From CAYWNA01 sp964459305 (GTDB taxonomy: Bacteria > Planctomycetota > Planctomycetia > Pirellulales > Pirellulaceae): a stretch of 64,000 bases of DNA. Position numbers and translations under genes: made by a program. How positions within the stretch are numbered: position 1 is the first letter of the stretch; each line of letters opens with the position of its first letter. The stretch lies in NCBI GenBank assembly GCA_964459305.1, contig CAYWNA010000040.1, positions 1 to 64,000 on the forward strand, in the 5' to 3' direction. The notes beneath the pieces are model-generated. The model was given only the letters and a program-made list of their open reading frames with translations, made no database searches and was not told the DNA's origin. Below are positions 8,414 to 16,766 of the stretch, piece by piece.

Positions 8414-9709
8414 TCAATACCACAATTCATACGGCTTGGTCGCGCCCGGCGTGGCGATGGGATACCAGCCATCGCTGTCCGGCAGTACCGGTGGCGTCGT
8501 TCGGAAATCGGCGATGTCGTCCGGCACAAGGCAAAGGTCGGAAGCCATCGCGTCTTCCCACGTCACCAGTTGGCCCGAATAGGTCGCCATGCGGCCCAAG
8601 ATTGCGGTCATTGTGGCCGTTGCGCCAGCTTCGGCTTCGCCGTATGGCTCGTCCTTTCGAATGGCGTCGAAGAACGGGTAGTGCTCCAGTTGGTGACCGT
8701 CCTCGCGCTTGCGCAGGCGAATCTCGGACGCATTTTCTCCGGTGATTTCGAACCGTCGCTGTTCCAGGTGCACGGCCCCTTTCGAACCGTAAATATGCTC
8801 GCTGATGCTGCGCCAACAGCCCGGAATCTGCCGTGCCTGGCTATACATCAGAGTGCCGTCCTCGTATTCATACTCGATGAAGTGATGGTCGAAGATTTGA
8901 CCGTTGATCAACTTGTCGCGCACCTCGCGCCCGCCCATTCCTTGGGCGCGAACCGGATGGGCCCCCTTGATCCAGTTGACCACGTCCAGGTTGTGCACAT
9001 GCTGCTCGACATTATGGTCGCCGGAGAGCCAGGTGAAGTAGTACCAGTTGCGGATCTGGTATTGCAGTTCTGTTTCGCCGGCGATGCGTTCTCTGCCGCC
9101 GCGGGCCGAGCCGTCCCACAACGCACGCATGGTGTGAATGTCGCCGATGGCACCGTCCTGGATGCGTTTGACGATGTCCTGATAGGAAGGCTGGTGCCGC
9201 CGCTGAAGACCGACAGCGACCTTGACGCCTTTTTCGCGCGCCGTTTTTGCACTGGCGAGGATACGTTTGATCCCCACCACGTCGGTCGCTACCGGCTTCT
9301 CCATGAATACATGCTTGCCCTGCCGGACCGCTTCCTCGAAATGCTGCGGCCGGAAGCCCGGCGAGGTGGTGAGAATCACGACGTCCGATTCGGCGATGAC
9401 CTGCTTATAACCGTCGAACGCATCGAACACGCGTTCGGGCGGCACATCCACGTTCTTCGCGTGCTGGCGTCGGAGCATGTCGAGAGCCTGCTCGGCCCGA
9501 GTGCGTTCGACGTCGCAAACGGCGACGAGCCGAATATCGTCGCCCGCGTTCATCGCCTGATTCGCAGCGCCGGTTCCGCGTCCGCCGCAACCTATCAGGC
9601 CAAGCTTGATCGTGTTGTTTGGCGCGGCGTACACAGCCGGCGCGATGGCCAGCGCGCCGGCGGCGCCAAGGAAATGTCGTCGATTCAAAGGGCATTTTCT
9701 TTGCGACAT
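8414..9709 (-). CDS. Tat-exported Gfo/Idh/MocA-family oxidoreductase
   Basis: A 431-residue protein opening with the twin-arginine signal NRRHFLGAAGALAIAP, so it is folded with its cofactor before export. The Rossmann domain follows directly (IKLGLIGCGGRGTG, residues about 34-47), then the family's EKP motif (HVFMEKPVATD) that contains the conserved catalytic-site lysine, and the C-terminal alpha/beta domain with the FTWLSGDHNVEQHVHNLDVVNW segment split here by family-typical His residues. Members of this family oxidise or reduce sugar and inositol derivatives with NAD(P); exported members with non-dissociable NAD act on sugars in glycan breakdown. It is the first gene of a probable two-gene unit with the propeller/methyltransferase protein. 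The substrate cannot be deduced. The ATG at 9709 follows a weak AAGG site. Confidence 0.86.
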   Translation of the reverse strand: MSQRKCPLNRRHFLGAAGALAIAPAVYAAPNNTIKLGLIGCGGRGTGAANQAMNAGDDIRLVAVCDVERTRAEQALDMLRRQHAKNVDVPPERVFDAFDGYKQVIAESDVVILTTSPGFRPQHFEEAVRQGKHVFMEKPVATDVVGIKRILASAKTAREKGVKVAVGLQRRHQPSYQDIVKRIQDGAIGDIHTMRALWDGSARGGRERIAGETELQYQIRNWYYFTWLSGDHNVEQHVHNLDVVNWIKGAHPVRAQGMGGREVRDKLINGQIFDHHFIEYEYEDGTLMYSQARQIPGCWRSISEHIYGSKGAVHLEQRRFEITGENASEIRLRKREDGHQLEHYPFFDAIRKDEPYGEAEAGATATMTAILGRMATYSGQLVTWEDAMASDLCLVPDDIADFRTTPPVLPDSDGWYPIATPGATKPYELWY

Positions 9710-9894
9710 GATTCTTGCCTTGTTGTTTGGATACTGGATGGTTGTGTATTATTGCACGGAATGATCATCTTTCTCCATGGAATGGAGGAAGTTGTTTCGT
9801 TTTTTCGTCGAGGCTGTGGACTCTCGTTCAGTCAGGGAGCATTTCGCTCGCGAGAGGCTGATTCGCTCAGGTGGGTGGGTGGTCTTTAATCGAT

Positions 9895-10326
9895 ATGTCT
9901 AGAGTCCACGGAGTCGTCGAAGCACCGACACGGACGAGCCGACGTTTTAATCTGATTTCGGCGGCGTTGGCGTTTGCGCTGTGGGGTGGATGGGCCTACT
10001 ATGTCAACGCCGAGGCGGTCGCTGAAGGCGGACGGGCTTCGCCGTTGTCTTCGGGGCTGACCCAGGGCACCGGCAGTTTTCTCATTACACTTATTATGGT
10101 CCACGCCGTCGCTTGGCTTTGCCACCACCTGCCCGATTGTTCCATGCGGTTGGTGCTGCCGGCGCTTATCACCGTGGCAGTGACTGGCAGTTGCCTGGCC
10201 GCGGCGCATGCCTTGGTCGGTACGCGCAATATCATTCAAACGATCGCGCCGGCGCTCACCGTGGCTTTTGTCTTCAATGTCTACACCGCTGTCAAACTCC
10301 GGCGGCAGGAAGGACGACGAAAATGA
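9895..10326 (+). CDS. Small four-helix membrane protein of the lipid operon
   Basis: A 143-residue protein with four hydrophobic helices (about residues 22-41, 60-80, 86-108 and 112-132) and a basic C-terminal tail (KLRRQEGRRK). I do not recognise a family. It is the first gene of a three-gene plus-strand operon: 28 bases separate it from the CDP-alcohol phosphatidyltransferase, which is followed by the CDP-diglyceride synthase gene. An association with that membrane-lipid pathway, such as a partner subunit or a carrier of lipid intermediates, is inference from position only. The ATG at 9895 gives the N-terminus MSRVHG; a GTG at 9871 is an alternative. Upstream lies the divergent start of the Tat oxidoreductase gene, 185 bases away. 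Confidence 0.6.
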   Translation: MSRVHGVVEAPTRTSRRFNLISAALAFALWGGWAYYVNAEAVAEGGRASPLSSGLTQGTGSFLITLIMVHAVAWLCHHLPDCSMRLVLPALITVAVTGSCLAAAHALVGTRNIIQTIAPALTVAFVFNVYTAVKLRRQEGRRK

Positions 10327-10354
10327 TGGGTTTGGTACGACAGGAGCCCCCATT

Positions 10355-11017
10355 GTGAATAAAATCGACAATCGTAGGCTGCTGAAGGTGCGCGACGCGC
10401 AGCTGTCGCAGCGCTTCGCACGTTGGCTCAGCCAGAGGAGCGTGACACCGAATCAGATCTCGATGGCCAGCGTCTTCTTCGCCATGCTGGCGGCCGGGTG
10501 CCTGTTCGCAATGCCGCGTGTGGAAGGGGTTGCAGTTTGGGTCCTGGCCGTGCTGGCAGCGGTTCTCATCCAGTGTCGATTGTTGTGCAATCTGTTTGAC
10601 GGCATGGTCGCCGTCGAAGGCGGCAAGAGCACGCCCTCGGGCGAGTTGTTCAACGACATCCCCGACCGCATCGCCGACTCGCTCATTCTGGTCGCAGCGG
10701 GCTACGCTACGGGCGTCGTGCCTTGGGCCGAGGCGCTGGGCTGGGCCGCGGGGCTGGGGGCTGTGATGACTGCGTACGTGCGCACATTGGGCGCGGCGAT
10801 TGGCGCGCCCGTCGATTTTCGCGGCCCCATGGCCAAGCAACATCGCATGGCGCTAATGACGGTCGCCTGCCTGCTGACCGCGGTCGAGCCCCTGCTCTGG
10901 GAACGCGGGTGGGTCTTTGTCGCGGCGCTTGCCGTGATCGTACTGGGTTGCGTGGTAACCGTGGCGCGTCGCGCCCGCGGCGCCTACGTCGCGTTGGAGG
11001 CTGGAACCGATGCCTGA
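10355..11017 (+). CDS. CDP-alcohol phosphatidyltransferase family protein (YnbA-like, variant motif)
   Basis: A 220-residue integral membrane enzyme that would transfer a phosphatidyl group from CDP-diacylglycerol to an unknown alcohol. The family motif D-x2-DG-x2-AR-x8-G-x3-D-x3-D is present at residues 79-104 in the form N79-LF-D82G-MV-AV-x8-G96-ELF-N100-DIP-D104: two Asp are Asn and Arg is Val. From memory, E. coli YnbA shows Asn at the same two positions, so this probably belongs to that poorly characterised subfamily and not to PgsA or PssA. The GTG start at 10355 has AGGAG eight bases upstream; no in-frame ATG is suitable. The 3' end overlaps the CdsA-like gene by eight bases, the same pairing as E. 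coli ynbA-ynbB. Product lipid unknown. Confidence 0.82.
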   Translation: MNKIDNRRLLKVRDAQLSQRFARWLSQRSVTPNQISMASVFFAMLAAGCLFAMPRVEGVAVWVLAVLAAVLIQCRLLCNLFDGMVAVEGGKSTPSGELFNDIPDRIADSLILVAAGYATGVVPWAEALGWAAGLGAVMTAYVRTLGAAIGAPVDFRGPMAKQHRMALMTVACLLTAVEPLLWERGWVFVAALAVIVLGCVVTVARRARGAYVALEAGTDA

Positions 11018-11942
11018 AGTACCTCCTAACGCCCTCATCGCCATGGCCGCAGTCTTTGGGCTTCTCGTGTTGGCCACATGCACACGGCTGATCCTCGCGG
11101 CCAAGAATCCCGACAAAGACTACACCGAGCTGCGTCAACGGATTCAATCGTGGTGGTGGATGGTCGGCTCGCTCTCGGTGGTCCTGGCCGTGAGTTCTGG
11201 GGTGGCCATCGCCTTCTTTGGCTTTCTTAGCTTTCTGGCGTTCAAGGAATTCCTCTCCATCGTGCCCACGCGTCAGGCCGACCGGCGTGTCATTCTTTGC
11301 GCCTACCTCGCCATCCCAGTCCAGTACTACTGGGTCTACACCGGCTGGTACGGCATGTTCATCGTCTTTGTACCCGTGTACGTCTTCCTGTTCTTGCCGA
11401 TGCGTATGGTTCTAATCGGTGAGACGAAAGGCTTCATCAAATCCGCGGCGCTGCTGCACTGGGCGGTGATGCTGACCGTCTTCTGCATTAGCCACATCGC
11501 TTATCTGCTCACACTCAAGCCCCTCAACCCCGAAGCTGGCAACATCGGACTTGTGTTGTTCCTGCTTTTCACGACGCAATTCAACGACGTTTGCCAATAC
11601 GTCTGGGGCAAGTTGCTTGGCCGGCACAAGATTATCCCCAAGGTGAGCCCCAACAAGACCTGGGAGGGTTTCGTCGGCGGTTTCGTGACAATTACGCTTT
11701 GCGCCGGTTGGGTGGCACCGCTGTTGACGCCCCTGACCACGCTGCAAGGGTTAGTCGCCGGAATCATCATCGCTGGCGGAGGGTTTATCGGCGATGTCGT
11801 CATATCGTCCGTCAAACGAGACCTGCAAATCAAAGACGCCAGCCAGTTGATCCCCGGGCACGGCGGTGTCCTCGACCGTATGGACAGCCTCCTCTACACG
11901 GCGCCGCTTTTCTTCCATTACGTCTACTACCTGTGCTACTGA
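11010..11942 (+). CDS. CDP-diglyceride synthase (phosphatidate cytidylyltransferase), CdsA/YnbB-like
   Basis: A 310-residue polytopic membrane protein with about eight helices that forms CDP-diacylglycerol from phosphatidate and CTP. The C-terminal segment KRDLQIKDASQLIPGHGG followed by V-L-D-R-M-D fits the CdsA signature (S-x-x-K-R-x4-K-D-x-x-x-x-x-P-G-H-G-G-x-x-D-R-x-D) completely; earlier motifs include TQFNDVCQYVWGK and SPNKTWEGFVGG. Its ATG lies inside the end of the upstream CDP-alcohol phosphatidyltransferase gene, so translation is probably coupled and the two enzymes act in sequence. Whether this is the housekeeping CdsA cannot be decided from the window; the operon context with a variant transferase suggests a dedicated second copy, as with YnbB. 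Confidence 0.9.
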   Translation: MPEVPPNALIAMAAVFGLLVLATCTRLILAAKNPDKDYTELRQRIQSWWWMVGSLSVVLAVSSGVAIAFFGFLSFLAFKEFLSIVPTRQADRRVILCAYLAIPVQYYWVYTGWYGMFIVFVPVYVFLFLPMRMVLIGETKGFIKSAALLHWAVMLTVFCISHIAYLLTLKPLNPEAGNIGLVLFLLFTTQFNDVCQYVWGKLLGRHKIIPKVSPNKTWEGFVGGFVTITLCAGWVAPLLTPLTTLQGLVAGIIIAGGGFIGDVVISSVKRDLQIKDASQLIPGHGGVLDRMDSLLYTAPLFFHYVYYLCY

Positions 11943-12131
11943 TAGAAGCTTTCCTGGCGTGCTACCCCAGGCTACGGTGAAAACATGCCTTTGGCCAAGA
12001 GTCAAACCCGAAACGCGCAACGTCCAAGGGATGGCGGGCGGTTTACCCTCGCTGGCGCGTTTTGATGTTGCGCTGTTTTGCTCTACATGCGGAAAAGTGT
12101 CAATCCTGGCCGCGGGTGGTATAAGCACAGC

Positions 12132-13052
12132 TTAGCGGGCGACACGGAAGGAAGACAGGTTGCCGCCGTTGCTGGTGACAAATAGGCAGTCACCGATGAT
12201 CGCTGCGCCGTAGAGTTCGTTCAGCTTCAGGCCGAACCGCCGTTTCAAGGAGCCAATCGCCGTATCGTTGGTCAGATTGTACACCGAGAGCTTGCCCGAT
12301 GTGCCGAAGACCAGCAGTTCTTTCCCATGGCGAAGAACTTGGTACACGCGGGGCTCACCTGCATGCGTGCCCATTTTGTGGACCGTCCCGTCGGCGGCAT
12401 TGATGGCATAGAGCGTCGTACCGCCATCCGTACCGGTGGCATCGCCGCCGTTGTGCATATAGAGGCAACCGCTGCCCGCGTCGTAGCTGAGACCCCGCAC
12501 GCGATGACCGTCGGGCAACACCGCCTTCCATTGCTCGGTGAGTGTGAACGAGGCGTCCCGGTTGGTGACCGAGAATGCGTGGACGTGATCCTGATCCACG
12601 TCGTTGTTAGCGAAAAGCCATTTGCCGTCCGTGCAGATCGACTCGGGTCCAATGCCATCCGGGTTCACCGGTGCGACCCACGAGGCGCTGCTCCAGTCGC
12701 CCTCGCCAGTGGCGTCGAAGCGGGCAACTCCCTTGGCGTTGTCGTCGGTGATGAAGTAGTACTCGCCCAGACGCACGAGAGACTTGGCGCCGCCGCTTGG
12801 CAGAAGAGGAGGCGTGGTTTTCGTCGCCAGGGATTTCAACTCTTTGCCGTTGCGGTCGATCCATCTCCCACCAAATCCAATCTGACCAACCAGCACTCCG
12901 CCGCCGTCGACATTATTATTCAGGTAGTACGCGTTGGCTCCCGGAGTAAGGTGCTTTGTTCCCCGAAAACTCAAGGACTCCACCGCACACGTTCCAGCGG
13001 CCGGTGCCAACGTCACGAAGAAGGCAAATATCCAAGAAAATGCCCGATTCAC
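12132..13052 (-). CDS. Secreted beta-propeller protein of unknown function
   Basis: A 306-residue exported protein with a signal peptide (MNRAFSWIFAFFVTLAPAAGTCA). The rest is built of repeating four-strand units such as SLVRLGEYYFITDDNAKGVARF, here read as separate strands, GLSYDAGSGCLYMHNGG, TLYAINAADGTVHKM and LSVYNLTNDTAIG, which indicates a six- or seven-bladed propeller of the NHL/SMP-30 type. No catalytic motif was found. The GTG start at 13052 is supported by GGGAG six bases upstream. The gene converges on the lipid operon and stands alone. A role in binding or sensing an extracellular ligand is possible but unsupported. Confidence 0.7.
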   Translation of the reverse strand: MNRAFSWIFAFFVTLAPAAGTCAVESLSFRGTKHLTPGANAYYLNNNVDGGGVLVGQIGFGGRWIDRNGKELKSLATKTTPPLLPSGGAKSLVRLGEYYFITDDNAKGVARFDATGEGDWSSASWVAPVNPDGIGPESICTDGKWLFANNDVDQDHVHAFSVTNRDASFTLTEQWKAVLPDGHRVRGLSYDAGSGCLYMHNGGDATGTDGGTTLYAINAADGTVHKMGTHAGEPRVYQVLRHGKELLVFGTSGKLSVYNLTNDTAIGSLKRRFGLKLNELYGAAIIGDCLFVTSNGGNLSSFRVAR

Positions 13053-13415
13053 GATGTGCTCCCTTTTTATGTTCGTCGAACCAGCGTTGTAGAAGAGCTT
13101 CGCCGATCATCGCGCTATCGATTGGCCAGCGGGGTTTCATACGACACGGTGTCGCAAAGAGAGGGATTCCTACCCAGTTTCAATCGGAGGTCTCCCCATT
13201 CTACCGCCGCCGCGGTCGATCGGAAAGTCATTTCGGCACCAACGGCGAGTGTCTAACCAGTCGAGTTATTGACTGACGGCAATTTCGGCTGTCTTGAGGC
13301 CCAGTCTGTTTGATTTCCTCGTCTGGGCATCTACACTCCGTAGTCGTGTCTTCTTAGCCGCAGGAGTCCGTCCGGGACGGAGTGGTTTTGTGTGGATCCC
13401 ATCGGAGGCGCAGAA
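13053..13415. other. Intergenic gap, nothing recognised
   Basis: This divergent region of 363 bases separates the propeller gene from a truncated plus-strand gene. I saw no convincing ORF, RNA gene or repeat. It should hold the promoter of the propeller gene. Confidence 0.45.
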
Positions 13416-14012
13416 ATGAAGGACTGGTTGACGCTGATCCTGGCGATCTGGCTGGGCGGCTCGTTGCGAGCGGCGGACGATCACGAGGGAAGCTCCGCTC
13501 TGGAATGGTCCGGCGACGGCCAACTGCGTCTGGTTGTCGAGGTTTCCCGGCAGGCGGGTGAGAGAACGGGAGATCTGCGGCCGGCGGAGGTCGTCGTTGA
13601 TTTCCTGGAACTGCTTGGCGATGTCGCGCCGAAACGCTTGCCCGATCTGGCTACCGTGCGGGTAATACGCCACGACACTCGGACTGGCAAGCCGCTGGAA
13701 TCTGCAGCATTTGCATTCGGACACAGTCCCTGGGATGCCCCGTGGCGCTGGTACGACGACGCGATTGGATACGAGTTTCCGGAAGTCGTTCGCGCGATCG
13801 ATCAGACGAAGGACGAGCCGAGATACGAAACACGGACCCGGTTTGGTTACTTCTATGGCTGCATCGGAGCGCTCGGGCAAATGTCATCCATGTTCAGCAA
13901 CGGCGAGACGTTGAGGACTGAACTTTGCGCGACAGAAACGGATTGTTGGGCGATCTTCGGGGCCCTGGCGTCACGTGGTGATTTTCGTGATTGTGGGAAT
14001 GCGGTCGCATAG
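13416..14012 (+). pseudogene. Truncated secreted protein, probable 5' remnant
   Basis: The open frame encodes 198 residues beginning with a signal peptide (MKDWLTLILAIWLGGSLRA). Residues about 20-155 look like real protein: VRVIRHDTRTGKPLE and PWRWYDDAIGYEFPEVVRAI followed by RTRFGYFYG. From memory, similar segments open long planctomycete secreted proteins with FG-GAP/VCBS-type repeats. After RTRFGYFYG (about position 13860) the reading becomes unlike protein and overlaps an opposite-strand fragment at 13971-14217. I therefore read it as a gene cut off by a deletion, with an accidental tail and stop. A short functional protein remains possible. Confidence 0.5.
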
Positions 14013-14217
14013 TGCCTTTATGATCGCGTCGGCAGGATTGTCGTAGTTTGACGTCAACCAGTAACGCCTGCCGGAACGATCCCAAACGTACCAGCGGCAA
14101 TCTCCGTCATCCCAGTCCTCCTGTTCAATTTTCACAACATCAGAAAGCAAGACCGAGAAACTCTCTCCAGCCCATTTCGTAGGGCAATTACAGGCGATTT
14201 CGTTCTCGTCGAGCCGA
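13971..14217 (-). pseudogene. Remnant of an unidentified minus-strand gene
   Basis: A stop-to-stop minus-strand reading of about 80 codons with protein-like composition: DENEIACNCPTKWAGESFSV, then KIEQEDWDDGDCRWYVWDRS, then YWLTSNYDNPADAIIKALCD, ending at the stop at 13971-13973. There is no ATG; only an internal GTG could start it, so the 5' end is probably missing. It abuts the truncated plus-strand gene. No family is recognised; the aromatic and acidic pattern suggests a small cytoplasmic protein. It could instead be a short intact gene with an unusual start. Confidence 0.45.
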
Positions 14218-14265
14218 AGGTGTCAGCCTCCGGTTCCATCAGCGGGCTCACGCCCGCCGCTCGCC
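14211..14265. repeat. Palindromic interspersed repeat fragment
   Basis: The segment contains AGCGGGCTCACGCCCGCCGCT, an inverted repeat of the type AGCGGGC/GCCCGCCGCT, preceded by GTCAGCCTCCGGTTCC. From memory, this combination is a common extragenic repeat in planctomycete genomes. It sits at the boundary between the gene remnants and the 3' end of the alpha-galactosidase gene. Parts of the same outer sequence (GGCGAGCGGC and its complement) flank the hairpin at 48381-48490. Confidence 0.65.
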
Positions 14266-14274
14266 TAGTTTTCA

Positions 14275-16761
14275 TCATTTTGCCTTCTTGTATGTTATCA
14301 CGACCGAGCCCGGCTGCTCCGGGATCGATACGAGAAAGCCCTTTTCGGTCAACTCGCGCCCGGTCATCTCGGTCGAGCCGGACTTGTCGAGATCCGTCAG
14401 TCTGTAGCATGCATCGAGTTCCAAGCCGTGCAGGTGAAGACGAGCCGCTTCATAGATGCTTTCGTCGCGTCGAAATGCCTGTACCATTCCCTCGCCTTCC
14501 CTGGGGCAGTCGAACTGCCACGCCATCCAAACGGTTCGTTCCAGACTGTAGGGCGTGAGCGGGTAGTAGTCGCCGAAGAAGTAGTGGGCGATTTTGCGCC
14601 AATTGTCGACCAGCCTGCGGATCGTCGTCCAATCGGCCCCCGGCTTGCGTACATCATAACAATAGCCAAAGGCCGGGCAGAAAAAGCTGCGACCGGCATA
14701 GAGCGTCTGATTGTCGCTATAGTAGGTGCCGGTACCGAAATACGGCAGCCAGAGAGCCAGGCCGTATAGGTGGCATTGATTGCCACAAGCGAAGCGAGGA
14801 TCGCCATGGAAGGACTGGTAGTCACTTCTCAGCAGCGGTACAGCCCGGCGCATCGTCTCCAGGTCATTGCGCCGACCGCCCGACGCGCAGGAATCGATCA
14901 GCATGTTCGGATGCCGACGCCGCAACTCGTCCCAGTAGGCCAGATAGCCTTCGACATGGCGAATCTCGGTGATTCCCTGGCGGTCGTTCGCGTCATTGCC
15001 ACGCCAGAACCCGAGCGGCGCCATGTTGAAATCCTGACGGTAGAGATCGATCCCATGCTCCTTGCTCAACTGGTCGACGCGGTCGGTGAGCCATTCTCGC
15101 GCCTTCGGGTTGCCCAGGTCGAGTAGCACGCGACCCAATAGCCACTGCGGACGATTCTCGTAAAGCCACGTGCCAGGCGCCACCCGTTCCGGCTCGAACC
15201 AGAGTATCAGCTTCATGCCCTTAGCGTGCGCGTGATCGCTGACCGCACGGATGCCCCCTGGAAAGCGTTCCCGGTCCACTTCCCAGGTGCCGACCTGCGG
15301 CCAACTGTCGCACGGATACCAGCCGGCGTCCATCCACCAGTAATCGAGCTTGATGCCTCTTTTGGTAAACGCATCGATGAACCGCTTCTCGTCAGCTTCG
15401 TTGCACTTCAGTCCCGGAAAAAACCCGCCGCTGCACGAGGTGAGTTGCGTAGGGGGTAGCTTTCCGCCTAGCCGCGGAAGGTTGTGAGCCAGCATCCACC
15501 GGCGCCAGGCGTTTTGTGCGCGGATTCTATCGCCCCGGTAGAACTGGAGGACGACCAGCGGCGTGCGCACCTCCTCGCCCGGATGCAGCTTGAAGTGGGT
15601 CAACTCCTGCCCTCCACGGACTCGCAAGCCGGTGGTCTCGTCGCGTGTGAACTCGGCCGCCCACTGGCCGGGCCAGCCGATCACGGCGATGACTCCCTGG
15701 TCGGCCCATTGGATGTTGTAGTAGGGCCACTGGCCCTCGGTCGGTCGCCCGCCCGGCGGAGCGAACCGCTGGCGGGATTTCGGGCCAAGCGTCGTCACCA
15801 GCGGCTCGTAGCTGTCCGGCGTATTCGAGTCGCCCTGATGGTGATGTAAGACAAACTCGTCCACCGGCCCGCACCGGAACTGCGCATCCAGGGCCTGAAT
15901 AGCCTCCAGGATCGGCGTGTCCGTCTTGCCCGTGTTCTTGAAATAGAGCGTCCATTCGACCGTCGGGAAATCGTGGTACACCACGGCCACTTGGCGCACG
16001 ACCAGACCGGTCTGCGGATCCGTGTAGGAAATAACGTGCTGGGTCCGCTTTTCGTCGAGTTCGCGGACTTCTCGCTTGCAGTTCCAGTCTTTGAAAAACT
16101 CGCTAGAGGGCTTGCCATCGTATTGGAACGAAAACGGTGGGTCGGTCGTGTAAGATCGATCGGCCTCGAACAAAGGCAGCTCCCCGATCCAGACCGTGCT
16201 CCCGTCGTCCAGCACGACCTTGGCGTCGGCCCAGTCGGCTTGGTCACAACTGATGTAGTCCCCCGCATCGCCGACTTCAAGAGTACACTCCCTGGCTCCC
16301 CCCACGTCAATCTTGAACGGCACGCCTGGCATGCCCTCGCGCATCACGCTCGAGCAGAACTTCTCTTCGCCGCCCGCACGGATCGAGAAGACAACGCTGC
16401 CGCGTCCGGGATGGGTTTGGTCGTTCGTGTCGACGCCGACCACGGCGCTGAACGTTTTTCCGGGTCCAGGTAGGTGTACGACGACATGGCTCGGAGCATG
16501 GCAGTAGAGTCCGCGGGTGAACTGGTCGTCGACGATCCTCATCGGCTTGCCGCCACGGGCGTTCTTCTGCACGTGGCCGTGGTTGGCGAACACAACCAGT
16601 GCCGATTCGGGCCATTCTTGTTTTCCTACCCCCTCCAACTTCGCCGTCACCCAACGGTGAAGCTCGGCCATCTCTGCGGGAGTCGGCGCAACAGCCCCGG
16701 CGAATTGCGCCGAGACGATCCATGACGCCACCACGACGCCAAACACAAGTCTCGTATTCAT
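14275..16761 (-). CDS. Secreted alpha-galactosidase-like glycoside hydrolase (GH36/GH-D type) with NPCBM domain
   Basis: An 828-residue exported enzyme. A signal peptide (MNTRLVFGVVVASWIVSAQF) is followed by an NPCBM-type carbohydrate-binding domain (about 75-215; GVDTNDQTH, GSVVFSIRAGGEEK), a beta-sandwich, and a clan GH-D barrel. The barrel holds YWWMDAGWYP (about 475), IDLYRQDFNMAP with the probable nucleophile Asp (about 574), and IDSCASGGRRND followed by LLRSDYQ (about 622-646) where the acid/base Asp is expected. The likely reaction is release of alpha-galactosyl residues from a polysaccharide. The ATG at 16761 starts just five bases after the stop of the beta-helix gene, so both are on one transcript. 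The start is placed here because the reading upstream of it is the shadow of that gene. Confidence 0.83.
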   Translation of the reverse strand: MNTRLVFGVVVASWIVSAQFAGAVAPTPAEMAELHRWVTAKLEGVGKQEWPESALVVFANHGHVQKNARGGKPMRIVDDQFTRGLYCHAPSHVVVHLPGPGKTFSAVVGVDTNDQTHPGRGSVVFSIRAGGEEKFCSSVMREGMPGVPFKIDVGGARECTLEVGDAGDYISCDQADWADAKVVLDDGSTVWIGELPLFEADRSYTTDPPFSFQYDGKPSSEFFKDWNCKREVRELDEKRTQHVISYTDPQTGLVVRQVAVVYHDFPTVEWTLYFKNTGKTDTPILEAIQALDAQFRCGPVDEFVLHHHQGDSNTPDSYEPLVTTLGPKSRQRFAPPGGRPTEGQWPYYNIQWADQGVIAVIGWPGQWAAEFTRDETTGLRVRGGQELTHFKLHPGEEVRTPLVVLQFYRGDRIRAQNAWRRWMLAHNLPRLGGKLPPTQLTSCSGGFFPGLKCNEADEKRFIDAFTKRGIKLDYWWMDAGWYPCDSWPQVGTWEVDRERFPGGIRAVSDHAHAKGMKLILWFEPERVAPGTWLYENRPQWLLGRVLLDLGNPKAREWLTDRVDQLSKEHGIDLYRQDFNMAPLGFWRGNDANDRQGITEIRHVEGYLAYWDELRRRHPNMLIDSCASGGRRNDLETMRRAVPLLRSDYQSFHGDPRFACGNQCHLYGLALWLPYFGTGTYYSDNQTLYAGRSFFCPAFGYCYDVRKPGADWTTIRRLVDNWRKIAHYFFGDYYPLTPYSLERTVWMAWQFDCPREGEGMVQAFRRDESIYEAARLHLHGLELDACYRLTDLDKSGSTEMTGRELTEKGFLVSIPEQPGSVVITYKKAK

Positions 16762-16766
16762 AGCCG

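Noticed and set aside
7462..8745. A 427-codon plus-strand open frame over the propeller and oxidoreductase genes
   Set aside because: It spans the ends of two well supported minus-strand genes and the gap between them, so it is a composition artefact.
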